Assembly: GCF_038051995.1 (NCBI RefSeq)
Contig: NZ_CP150290.1
Span: 6,362,501 to 6,426,500, forward strand
Direction: 5' to 3'
Source: Paenibacillus sp. FSL H8-0537
GTDB lineage: Bacteria; Bacillota; Bacilli; Paenibacillales; Paenibacillaceae
DNA: 64,000 nt
Part shown: piece after piece, positions 57,002 to 64,000 of the stretch
How the letters are laid out: each line of letters begins with the position of its first letter
How positions within the stretch are numbered: the first letter of the stretch is position 1
Position numbers and translations under genes: made by a program
Notes under the pieces: generated by a model
The model's database searches: none
What the model was told of the DNA's origin: nothing
What the model saw: the letters and a program-made list of their open reading frames with translations, nothing else

Positions 57002-58347
57002 TTGAACAGCCTTCCTTTCTCTGCGTATGGACCTTCAATAATTCCTTTTTCCTTTAATTGCTCGATGAACGGGAGAATTGCAGCAATACTGGATCGGCAC
57101 AATTCGGCAATTTCAGTCAAAGTATGCTCGCCATCTGCATAGTTGAGTATCGTTAATATAATATTCAGCTGTCTGCGGTTGTCCATAACTTCATTGGACG
57201 ACTGGGAACGATTAATGGGTGAATTAATATCCGGATACAGACCATGCTTATCTAGTTTAACCTCACCATAAGGTGAACGGTTTACATAATAACCTTCTGC
57301 TTCATTCAACTCCAACAGCCGCTCCAATTCCTCCACACTGCGCTGCAGCGCTTCAATGGTCATAGCTTCTTTCGTATCCAAGGAATTATGATAGCCATCA
57401 TAAAGCCCATATACCGTGCGGGCCATCTGGCCAACAGGGAGATTGAAGCCTGGAGAGCAATATTGACGCTCATCCGATCCAAAAGCCGGGGTGAATGGGC
57501 GAGTTTTCCCCTCCAATTCTCCCCTTTCAAGAAGCTGTTGCCATATGTGATCCAATGGATTAGCACCCGAGCGTGAGAGCTTATAGTTTAACGGCTCGGG
57601 CCCTCCTAAGCAGGTTAATACTAGGCCTGCTTGTGTATTTTGCTTCATTTCTGTACCAAAACGATGTAAATAAGCAATGCTGCCAATCGTCTCCGGCACA
57701 AAAACAAAACGGTATGTATAACGGCGCTTGCTCCATTTAGCAATCCGATTATATAAAAATGCAGCAACAAGAGGTCCACTTAATTCGTTGTTAGCCATCG
57801 ATGGATGACAAATGTAGGTGCTAATCAACACCTCTCGATCCGTTTCGCCTGGAAGCACAGAGTGGGCGTAATTAAGCTCTCCGTCAATATGCTCACTATC
57901 TATGTATGCTTCGTACTCTCCTTCTACCAACTGCTCCCTCTCGCAATGCGGCAGACAAAAACCCCAGCGCTCTTTGTAGTAGGAGGTAACATAAGGAACA
58001 GCCTCTGGCAGATGAGGAATCGAAAATAAATGTCCTTCCAGCTCAGCCAGCGAAAGCTTTGTTTGGACTGGCGTGCTGTAATTGAGAATTTGCAAATTGC
58101 TGCTCTTAAAATCTGCAAGCTTGCGTCCATCCGGCGCCTTTAACCAGCCATCACGAATGACCCATTCCTTCGGTATTTCCCAATCGAATGCCTGCTTTCC
58201 CGTCGGCTCACCAAATACCTCTAGAGGCATATATTCTGACAAGATTTCGATAGTTTCGCGCAGCCCTTCTCCTGTAATGCTTCGGCATATGGGAAAAAGA
58301 CGGTCGAATAGCTTGTCCATTGCTTCCAATTCTTTTACTTTATCCAC
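56998..58347 (-). CDS. DUF4910/DUF2172 aminopeptidase-like protein with winged-helix tail
   Basis: A 449-residue three-part protein. The M28-like metal-peptidase fold has STYICHPSMANNELSGPLVAAFL (His about 181), VPETIGSIAYL (Glu about 219), AFGSDERQYCSPGFNLPVGQM (Asp about 292) and YHNSLDT (His about 320), the conserved ligand positions of the family. DUF2172 is inserted early. The last about 75 residues (about 375-449) LNIILTILNYADGEHTLTEIAELC form a winged helix. Proteins of this type occur in polysaccharide and nonulosonate clusters with no known reaction. The start is GTG 58347 with AAAGGGC upstream. Placement between PseI and the formyltransferase makes an N-deacylase role possible. Confidence 0.84.
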   Translation of the reverse strand: MDKVKELEAMDKLFDRLFPICRSITGEGLRETIEILSEYMPLEVFGEPTGKQAFDWEIPKEWVIRDGWLKAPDGRKLADFKSSNLQILNYSTPVQTKLSLAELEGHLFSIPHLPEAVPYVTSYYKERWGFCLPHCEREQLVEGEYEAYIDSEHIDGELNYAHSVLPGETDREVLISTYICHPSMANNELSGPLVAAFLYNRIAKWSKRRYTYRFVFVPETIGSIAYLHRFGTEMKQNTQAGLVLTCLGGPEPLNYKLSRSGANPLDHIWQQLLERGELEGKTRPFTPAFGSDERQYCSPGFNLPVGQMARTVYGLYDGYHNSLDTKEAMTIEALQRSVEELERLLELNEAEGYYVNRSPYGEVKLDKHGLYPDINSPINRSQSSNEVMDNRRQLNIILTILNYADGEHTLTEIAELCRSSIAAILPFIEQLKEKGIIEGPYAEKGRLFK

Positions 58348-58374
58348 AGCGACTGCCCTTTCTTATTCGGTTTG

Positions 58375-59424
58375 CTAGAGGATATCCCATGATAACGGGG
58401 TACCTTTCTTGAGGTCCGTTCTTGCTTGTTTGCCTAGAATCAGTTCCATATATTTGGTTGGAAGGCCTAGCCCCGGCCTTATCGCTCTTACATTTTGCTC
58501 TGTAAACGCCTCTCCTGCCTTCACATCTTCTGCAATGTATAAGGAGCGGCGATAATTTCTGGAATCCTGCTCCGCCTGCGTTGCGCCGTAAACTACACCG
58601 CCAATTGCCTGCCAAGCACGCTCCGTCTCAATGGAAAGCGCCTTAAACTCCTCCGGCTCTAAAGAGAATGTCGAATCCACTCCTCCATCAGCCCGTGACA
58701 GTGTAAAATGCTTTTCGATAACAGTTGCGCCAAGCGCCACGCTCGCGACGGAAACTCCGACACCCATTGTATGGTCGGAGAGCCCTACTTGGCATTGAAA
58801 CAGCTTCTCCAGATGCGGAATTGTTGCTATATTCGTGTTAGCTGGCGAGGCAGGGTATGTACTGGTACATTTTAATAAAATAAGATTATCGCAGCCTGCT
58901 TCTTTCGCCGCTCTCACTGTTTCATCCAATTCAGCGATAGAAGCCATCCCTGTCGAGATAATGACGGGTTTACCTGTTGCCGCTACCTTGCGGATCAGCG
59001 GAATATCTGTATTTTCAAATGAAGCAATTTTATAAGCCGGCACGTCCAGCTCTTCCAGAAAATCAACGGCGCTCGCATCAAACGGTGTGCTGAACGCAAT
59101 CATGCCACGCTCGCGGCAGCGATCAAAGATTGGCTTATGCCACTCCCAAGGCGTGTATGCTTCTTGATACAGTTTATAAAGCGAAGTGCCCTGCCACAAA
59201 TTATCGGAGCTGGAAATGAAAAAATCGCCTTCGTGAATATTGAGCGTCATCGTATCCGCTGTGTAGGTTTGCAACTTGAGTGCATCTGCCCCAGCATCGG
59301 CCGCTGCATCCACTATAGCCAGTGCACGCTCAAGTGATTGATTATGATTACCCGACATCTCGGCAATTAAAAATGGCTTATGTGTTTTCCCAATTATGCG
59401 GTCCAAAATGTGAATGTCTTTCAT
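58375..59424 (-). CDS. pseI: Pseudaminic acid synthase PseI (NeuB family)
   Basis: A 349-residue enzyme condensing a 6-deoxy diamino-hexose with phosphoenolpyruvate. The TIM barrel has FLIAEMSGNHNQSLERALAIVDAAADAGADALKLQTYTADTMTL (the KLQTYTADTMT form is characteristic of PseI rather than NeuB or LegI), IAFSTPFDASAVDFL, YKIASFENTDIPLI, PVIISTGMAS, GLSDHT and VIEKHFTLSRADGGVDSTFS. The C-terminal SAF/antifreeze-like domain (about 285-349) has RRSLYIAEDVKAGEAFTEQNVRAIRPG. GGAGGA precedes the ATG. It overlaps the end of pseG by 47 nt. Confidence 0.92.
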   Translation of the reverse strand: MKDIHILDRIIGKTHKPFLIAEMSGNHNQSLERALAIVDAAADAGADALKLQTYTADTMTLNIHEGDFFISSSDNLWQGTSLYKLYQEAYTPWEWHKPIFDRCRERGMIAFSTPFDASAVDFLEELDVPAYKIASFENTDIPLIRKVAATGKPVIISTGMASIAELDETVRAAKEAGCDNLILLKCTSTYPASPANTNIATIPHLEKLFQCQVGLSDHTMGVGVSVASVALGATVIEKHFTLSRADGGVDSTFSLEPEEFKALSIETERAWQAIGGVVYGATQAEQDSRNYRRSLYIAEDVKAGEAFTEQNVRAIRPGLGLPTKYMELILGKQARTDLKKGTPLSWDIL

Positions 59425-60520
59425 CTCGTAATCGTTCCTCCGTTATCACCGTAATCACCCGGCTCTGCTTCTGGCCAGGCTGGCTGCCCATCAATTCTAG
59501 AGCTTTGGTCCCCATAGCACCTAGATTAAAGATAGAACCACATGCTTTATTAAGTATATCGGCATATTGCTCCGAATTTATTTGTCCGTGCCAGCCCATT
59601 TCAATGACCGCCCCTAGCTGCCCAGCTAATGCAACGGTATCTGCCTGATTTTCAGCAACAACCGCAACAGCAGAGGGCAGGCCCAAGTAGCAACGTTCCC
59701 ACATCGCCACGCCGCCCGCTCCTAAAGCAAAATCTGCTGCAGCAATAAGCTCTGCCATGTTTTCAATTTGAATATGTAAGGCGACACCCGTCATTTCATC
59801 ACAAAACTGCTTAATCTCCTCCAGACGTGGATTCGCTGTTCCTATCACTACATCGGTGTGGATCAGCGGGGTATCCATCGGGGAATTTGCAGTTAGACTA
59901 TTCAATGCCTTCAAAGCCTTCAGCGTTTCATTGGTAGGGTCACTGCCTCCGAAAAAAACGAGCAGCCGCTTCACTTCTTCCCCTCGCCGCCTTAAAGCCG
60001 CCCGCTGCTCATAAAATGAGGGCCTCAAAAGCAAGTAAGAGGGGCCAAGCAGCATCTTGCAGTCATCGGGAACGAGATTACGGTAACGATACTCCTGATC
60101 CGATGACAAGTTTTGGTCCAGAAGCAGATCTGCTGAATGCCTACGGTCAGCAAGATCATCAATGACCATTAACTTGCCAGCATGCGGCTTAACGCTCACC
60201 TCCCATTGCTCATCTAGAGCATAATGGTCAACGATGAGCCAGTCCGGATGCATCTTCGCACACAGTTGAACGGTGTATTGCGCATCCTGCTCTACAGCCG
60301 CAACATCTAATCTCTCCAACGGAGCAGTCGAGGGAATCCCGACAAATGGATAGCCTCGTTGAATAATATAATCACGCAAATTCCCTTCCAGCAGGCGGCT
60401 TATGAAAATAATGCAGTATCCGCAAGAAGCAAGCTCATCCGCCAGCGAGAGGCATCGCATAATATGTCCCGTTCCGATTGCACCTGACGCATCCGCACGT
60501 ATAATTACATTAGCCGCCAT
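59378..60520 (-). CDS. pseG: UDP-2,4-diacetamido-2,4,6-trideoxy-altropyranose hydrolase PseG (SpsG-like)
   Basis: A 380-residue GT-B-fold hydrolase that removes UDP before PseI acts. Visible are RADASGAIGTGHIMRCLSLADEL (the GxGHxxR catalytic His), WLIVDHYALDEQWE, MVIDDLADRRHSADLLLDQN, LLVFFGGSDPTNETLKAL and GAGGVAMWERCYLGLPSAVAVVAENQ. It starts at ATG 60520, sharing one base with the stop of the SpsF/PseF gene (TGATG). The C-terminal about 15 residues overlap the pseI start. Confidence 0.9.
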   Translation of the reverse strand: MAANVIIRADASGAIGTGHIMRCLSLADELASCGYCIIFISRLLEGNLRDYIIQRGYPFVGIPSTAPLERLDVAAVEQDAQYTVQLCAKMHPDWLIVDHYALDEQWEVSVKPHAGKLMVIDDLADRRHSADLLLDQNLSSDQEYRYRNLVPDDCKMLLGPSYLLLRPSFYEQRAALRRRGEEVKRLLVFFGGSDPTNETLKALKALNSLTANSPMDTPLIHTDVVIGTANPRLEEIKQFCDEMTGVALHIQIENMAELIAAADFALGAGGVAMWERCYLGLPSAVAVVAENQADTVALAGQLGAVIEMGWHGQINSEQYADILNKACGSIFNLGAMGTKALELMGSQPGQKQSRVITVITEERLRDERHSHFGPHNWENT

Positions 60521-61245
60521 CAAACAACCGGCTTTTGCTCAATATGAGCATTTAATCGAGCGACTTCCGGATGAGCCAATAAATAATCGACCACCTCAGC
60601 GGCGGGCACGGCCATATCGCCATGAAAAGCTTCCGCTAGCGCGCGGCATAAGGCATAATCCTCAGCTGTATCAAGAGTAATTCTCAGCTCGGGATGCCTC
60701 AGCTTCTCGGGAACTTGGACAGCTATATTCGAAAACTGCTCTGCATATTCATAGGCATAGTAGGTAACATGCTCCCGGTGCCGCTCTTCTGTAGGGGCAT
60801 GCTGGATTTTAGTCAAAGCGCGATAGGAAATCATTTCGACGGCAAGTCCTCTTGGGAGTGCTCCCTCCAGTAGAGCTATATCCGCCGGCTGCTCCTCCAT
60901 TGCTTGAACAATGCGGCTGGCGAGAGCATAATCCACAAATGGACAGTCCGAGGTCACTCGAATAATATAATCAGGCGCATAGGGAGCCGCACATTCATAA
61001 TAACGGGATAAAACATCCTGCTCTGCCCCTCTAAAGCAGGCTACACCATTTTCAGCACACCAGCTTGCAATGGCATCATCGCCTGGCAAAATCGAAGTCG
61101 CTACGACAACCTCCTGAACGGAAGCAATGCTCCGGCTTCGCTTCACCACATAATGGAGAACACAGCTGTCTCCTAGCGGCAGCAGTATTTTTCCAGGGAG
61201 TCTGGATGAGCCCATTCGAGCCTGAATAATAACAATGGTTTTCAT
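60520..61245 (-). CDS. CMP-nonulosonate cytidylyltransferase, SpsF/PseF type
   Basis: A 241-residue nucleotidyltransferase: MKTIVIIQARMGSSRLPGKILLPL, VVVATSILPGDDAIASWC, RVTSDCPFVDYALASRIVQAM and RITLDTAEDYALCRALAEAF. This is the SpsF family of B. subtilis spore-coat polysaccharide clusters, whose members are taken to activate a nonulosonate with CTP. The start at ATG 61245 has GGGAGGG 5 nt upstream; the frame runs 38 codons further without a site. First gene of the minus-strand operon. Confidence 0.88.
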   Translation of the reverse strand: MKTIVIIQARMGSSRLPGKILLPLGDSCVLHYVVKRSRSIASVQEVVVATSILPGDDAIASWCAENGVACFRGAEQDVLSRYYECAAPYAPDYIIRVTSDCPFVDYALASRIVQAMEEQPADIALLEGALPRGLAVEMISYRALTKIQHAPTEERHREHVTYYAYEYAEQFSNIAVQVPEKLRHPELRITLDTAEDYALCRALAEAFHGDMAVPAAEVVDYLLAHPEVARLNAHIEQKPVV

Positions 61246-61327
61246 GAATTCCCTCCCTTGCAGTAAACTATGTATATGTATTTTATCGGTTAACATGGCC
61301 GTTCCGAATAGAGCAAATGTTTCCTGT

Positions 61328-61336
61328 ATTATAGCA
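61328..61336 (-). promoter_or_regulatory. Extended -10 promoter of the minus nonulosonate operon
   Basis: Minus strand TGCTATAAT fits TGnTATAAT. It lies about 85 nt ahead of the SpsF/PseF start at 61245. No good -35 box is visible. Confidence 0.5.
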
Positions 61337-61533
61337 TAAGAGACAAAATCGATCGGCACACCAACATACAGCTAATCTATTTCCAATATCGCGCCGCGAC
61401 TTTGAAATTCGCAAAAATAATAAAGCACAAACAGCCTAAGAAGTTTCGTCTGAAATGCCGATATTTAAAAAAGACACTTACGAAACGACAAGCTGCCCCA
61501 TCTGGAAAATTGGAAACGTATTTCTTTTGAAAA

Positions 61534-61542
61534 TGGTACAAT
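61534..61542 (+). promoter_or_regulatory. Extended -10 promoter of the plus nonulosonate operon
   Basis: TGGTACAAT fits the extended -10 pattern, 68 nt ahead of the acetyltransferase ATG (61610). A TTGAAA just upstream (61527) is too close to be its -35. Confidence 0.4.
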
Positions 61543-61609
61543 TACAATAGTCATTTAAGCACATTTGATAAGCCGCTTACACATGCAGCAGGGGTCAAGG
61601 AGGTTTTTC

Positions 61610-62146
61610 ATGATAGAATTTATTAAGCTCCGCGAAGAGCATTTGGAGCAAGTCCTAAGCTGGCGGATAAAAGAGAGCGTCACCAAATATATGTTTTCGG
61701 ATATTACCTATAATTTGGACAACCAGAAAAAGTGGTTTGATCACATCTCCCGTTCTGAAACCGATAAATATTGGATCATTTCCATAAAAGGTGTGCTGGT
61801 TGGAGTCATTTCCTTAAACGGGATAGATTACGCCCATAAACGGACAAGCTGGGGCCTTTATATTGGAGAAGAGGATTACACCCTGTACGGCGGCATCCTT
61901 CCTCCTTACCTTTATTATCATGTATTCCATGAGCTTGGGCTTCATAAAATAATCGCCGAGGTCATGGAAGGCAATGATAATATTATGAAAATACATAAAC
62001 TGCACGGCTACCGGGAAGTCGGCATTTTGAAAGAGCATATCTTTAAATATGGACGCTTCCACGATGTTCATGTTATGGAGCTGATGAAGGAAGCCTGGGC
62101 TGCAAAAAGCAAGCCAAAAAAATATGCAGACAGCTTTGAACGTTAG
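61610..62146 (+). CDS. GNAT acyltransferase, PseH-like
   Basis: A 178-residue GNAT protein. It shows IKLREEHLEQVLSWRIKESVTKYMFSDITYNLDNQKKWFD, ISLNGIDYAHKRTSWGLYIGEE, then LGLHKIIAEVMEGNDNIMKIHKLHGYREVGILKEHIF. The WR...F start and the GLYIG / HKLHGYR blocks are those of PseH/SpsD enzymes that acylate the 4-amino group of the UDP-sugar in this pathway. The start ATG 61610 has AAGGAGG 6 nt upstream; the frame extends 15 codons further without a site. It is followed by an ACP gene, so the acyl donor may be acyl-ACP rather than acetyl-CoA. Confidence 0.85.
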   Translation: MIEFIKLREEHLEQVLSWRIKESVTKYMFSDITYNLDNQKKWFDHISRSETDKYWIISIKGVLVGVISLNGIDYAHKRTSWGLYIGEEDYTLYGGILPPYLYYHVFHELGLHKIIAEVMEGNDNIMKIHKLHGYREVGILKEHIFKYGRFHDVHVMELMKEAWAAKSKPKKYADSFER

Positions 62147-62172
62147 CAGCTGCCTGCCTTGGAGGAACGATT

Positions 62173-62400
62173 ATGAACGGACAACTATTAAATATATTAA
62201 ATGAAATGCTTGAGGAAGCTGGAAATGCACCGATCGCAACTCTTGAAGACAGTCTAAGCCTGAGAGAAGATTTACATATGGATTCCTTTATGCTAGCCGA
62301 GCTGACAGTGAGAATCGAAGAGGCATTTGATGTCGACATTTTTGAGGATGGCATTGTTCTGACGATTGGTGAAGTGATTGCCAAGATCGAAGGTCAATAA
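62173..62400 (+). CDS. Dedicated acyl carrier protein
   Basis: A 75-residue four-helix carrier with the phosphopantetheine Ser in HMDSFMLAELTVRIEEAF (Ser 38), acidic as expected, and ending VIAKIEGQ. It is distinct from a housekeeping AcpP, which carries ADSLDTVE at this site. It sits between a GNAT gene and an adenylate-forming ligase, which together imply loading and transfer of an acyl group. AGGA in CTTGGAGGAAC precedes the ATG. Confidence 0.88.
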   Translation: MNGQLLNILNEMLEEAGNAPIATLEDSLSLREDLHMDSFMLAELTVRIEEAFDVDIFEDGIVLTIGEVIAKIEGQ

Positions 62401-62401
62401 A

Positions 62402-63649
62402 ATGGAGCCGATTTTTTTGTCCGATGACGGCAAGCCATATACCTACGCCCGACTGCTAGGTGATCTGCAGGCCTTACAAACCTACTCCCCATTCGTTTAT
62501 GTGAAAAATAACGAGCCATACGCTATTTTTCTGGCGATTGTGCACAGTCTCGTCCATCAGCATGCCATAGAGGTGCTGGACGGAGATTTTTCACAGCAGG
62601 AGCTAACCGCTTTGGGTATAGATGCTGCGGCTCTAGCCGTGGAATACCCTGTTAAGAGGCCGCTCGATATCAAAAATGTGTCTGAATTACTTATGTTAAT
62701 TAGGCAAAACAAGGACTGGTCAGCAGCTCTGCTGACCTCCGGCACAACGGGCAGGCCAAAGAAGGTCATTCATACGCTGGAGACGCTAACGCGGACGGTT
62801 AAAATAAATGATCGCTTTCGCGACCATGTTTGGGCTTTTGCCTATAACCCAACTCATATGGCCGGCTTACAGGTTTTTTTCCAAGCGTTATTTAACCAAA
62901 ATACAATTGTTTATGCCTTTGACGGCAGACAAAGACAGCTTGGCGAACATATTCGGCGATATGCCATTACTCATATTTCGGCAACTGCAACCTTCTATCG
63001 CAATGTGATACCTCATTTGCGCGGAGATGTTTACCCAAGCGTTAAGGCGGTTACTTTTGGCGGTGAGAAATACGATCCCCATTTGGAAGGCTCTATCGCC
63101 ACTCTTTTTCCAAAAGCTAAAATCCGTAATATTTATGCATCTACTGAGGCTGGAAGCTTATTTACAGCTAACGGGGATATTTTTGAAATAGGTGAAGAGA
63201 TGGAGAAGCTCGTCCGCTTCACAGAAGCGAATGAACTAATGATTCACCGTTCCTTGCTTGGTGGCTCAGATACCTTTTCCTTGGATGGAGAATGGTACCG
63301 TACAGGGGATATTGTCGAGCTTGAAGGAGATGGCCGTTTCCGGTTTGTGTCGAGGGAGACTGAACTTATTAATATTGGTGGTTATAAAGTTAATCCTTCT
63401 GAGGTAGAGAATACCTTAATACAGGTACCCGGCGTACTGAATCTACTTGTTAAAGCTAAGGCCAATAGTGTAACGGGCCAGATTCTTGTGATGGATGTCG
63501 TCAAAGACACCGGCTATGAAGATGCTGCTTTAAAAAAAGCGATTAAACAATATGCGACCGAGCAGCTGCAGGAGTGGAAGGTTCCCCGAATTATTAAATT
63601 TGTGGACGACATTCCTGGTTCGCGGACAGGAAAGAAGGTTAGAGCATGA
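62402..63649 (+). CDS. Adenylate-forming acyl/aryl ligase (ANL superfamily)
   Basis: A 415-residue ligase, shorter than usual (about 500) because the N-terminal part is compact. Motifs are A3 LLTSGTTGRPKKV (about 111-123), A5 IYASTEAGSLF, A7 WYRTGDIVEL, A8 SRETELINIGGYKVNPSEVENTL, and the A10 lysine in GSRTGKKVR at the very end. It would activate a carboxylic acid as AMP ester and load the adjacent ACP. The acid is not predictable here. ATG 62402 overlaps no gene; the frame reaches back into the ACP gene, which is coding in another frame. Confidence 0.86.
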   Translation: MEPIFLSDDGKPYTYARLLGDLQALQTYSPFVYVKNNEPYAIFLAIVHSLVHQHAIEVLDGDFSQQELTALGIDAAALAVEYPVKRPLDIKNVSELLMLIRQNKDWSAALLTSGTTGRPKKVIHTLETLTRTVKINDRFRDHVWAFAYNPTHMAGLQVFFQALFNQNTIVYAFDGRQRQLGEHIRRYAITHISATATFYRNVIPHLRGDVYPSVKAVTFGGEKYDPHLEGSIATLFPKAKIRNIYASTEAGSLFTANGDIFEIGEEMEKLVRFTEANELMIHRSLLGGSDTFSLDGEWYRTGDIVELEGDGRFRFVSRETELINIGGYKVNPSEVENTLIQVPGVLNLLVKAKANSVTGQILVMDVVKDTGYEDAALKKAIKQYATEQLQEWKVPRIIKFVDDIPGSRTGKKVRA

Positions 63650-64000
63650 AGTGGATTATAGTGACTGGTCACTCAACCGGCCTCGGCAAAGAAATCGCCA
63701 CTCAAATTTTATCAGAGACGGACTACGGCGTAATTGGAATCAGCCGCTCCGGGGAAGCTTCAGTTCAAGACCTTATAGAGAAGTATCCGGAGAGATTGAA
63801 AGCTATTTCCTTCGACCTGTCGAACAGCTCGGATATTAAAGCGTTATATTTGCAGCAAATTCGCAAAATTGGTCCTGTCTACGGGCTTGTCAACAATTCG
63901 GCCGCTGCATATGACGATATTATTACCAATATGAATATGGAACGGCTAGAGCAAATGTTTCAAGTCAATGTGTTTGCAGCTATGCATTTAACCAAATATG
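63646..64000 (+). CDS. Short-chain dehydrogenase/reductase, FabG-like, N-terminal fragment
   Basis: Starts at ATG 63646 with a 4-nt ATGA overlap to the ligase stop. It reads MKWIIVTGHSTGLGKEIA (the TGxxxGxG NADP site), GVIGISRSG, and VYGLVNNSAAAYD (NNxA), then runs off the window at residue 118. The Tyr-Lys active site is not in the window. As part of this operon it could reduce a beta-ketoacyl-ACP to the hydroxyacyl form. Confidence 0.82.
   Translation, partial: MKWIIVTGHSTGLGKEIATQILSETDYGVIGISRSGEASVQDLIEKYPERLKAISFDLSNSSDIKALYLQQIRKIGPVYGLVNNSAAAYDDIITNMNMERLEQMFQVNVFAAMHLTKY

Larger units (their letters stand above)
61246..61609. other. Divergent control region between the two nonulosonate operons
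   Basis: A 364-bp region with no gene. It holds the two divergent promoters described separately. The 190 bp between them (61340-61530) have no recognisable binding site. Confidence 0.6.

Overview
The window looks like chromosomal DNA of a Paenibacillus-type Bacillota. Supporting evidence is the gene content and order (pcrB-pcrA-ligA; ftsE-ftsX-M23 hydrolase-ctpB-minJ next to uvrBA; argCJBDF plus argGH; prfB-secA-hpf), spore-former style promoters and Shine-Dalgarno sites, and frequent GTG/TTG starts. Most genes lie on the minus strand. No rRNA, tRNA or CRISPR array was seen.

Layout. 1-6.4 kb: ligA (cut by the window edge), pcrA, pcrB and a long U32-family protein. 6.6-13.4 kb: an operon of response regulator, sensor kinase, RND efflux permease and membrane-fusion lipoprotein. 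13.5-14.6 kb: a lone sugar-isomerase-like TIM-barrel gene with its own promoter and terminator. 14.6-17.7 kb: an AT-rich island with a two-gene ABC exporter and an IS630-type insertion sequence that landed exactly at the permease stop codon. 18-22 kb: an OsmC protein, a polar amino acid (cystine-like) ABC importer, a TetR regulator and a small membrane protein. 22.5-27.6 kb: uvrB-uvrA behind a promoter carrying a LexA-type box. 27.7-33.9 kb: minJ-like, ctpB, an M23 hydrolase, ftsX and ftsE. 34.3-38 kb: a VanW-family protein and a secreted amidase with an SLH-like region. 38.1-46.5 kb: arginine biosynthesis genes, with a promoter overlapped by two tandem ARG boxes. 46.5-52.9 kb: yitT-like, prfB (with its programmed +1 frameshift), secA, hpf and a cold-shock gene.

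The accessory part worth most attention is 53-64 kb. A minus-strand operon encodes a pseudaminic-acid-type nonulosonate pathway: SpsF/PseF, PseG, PseI, a DUF4910-type aminopeptidase-like protein, a formyltransferase, an SDR, a PseC-type aminotransferase and a methyltransferase. A divergent plus-strand operon encodes a PseH-like acetyltransferase, a dedicated acyl carrier protein, an adenylate-forming ligase and a ketoreductase-like SDR, and runs off the window. Together they suggest a nonulosonic acid carrying N-formyl and/or N-(hydroxy)acyl groups instead of plain acetyls. This is an inference from gene content, not shown directly.

A second system-level observation is a family of nine roughly 100-bp, two-hairpin intergenic repeats. 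They all begin CAAG and end in an A/T-rich palindrome, and are scattered across 45 kb between unrelated genes. One sits inside the amino acid transporter operon and carries the permease stop codon at its edge; two lie side by side between ftsE and the VanW gene.
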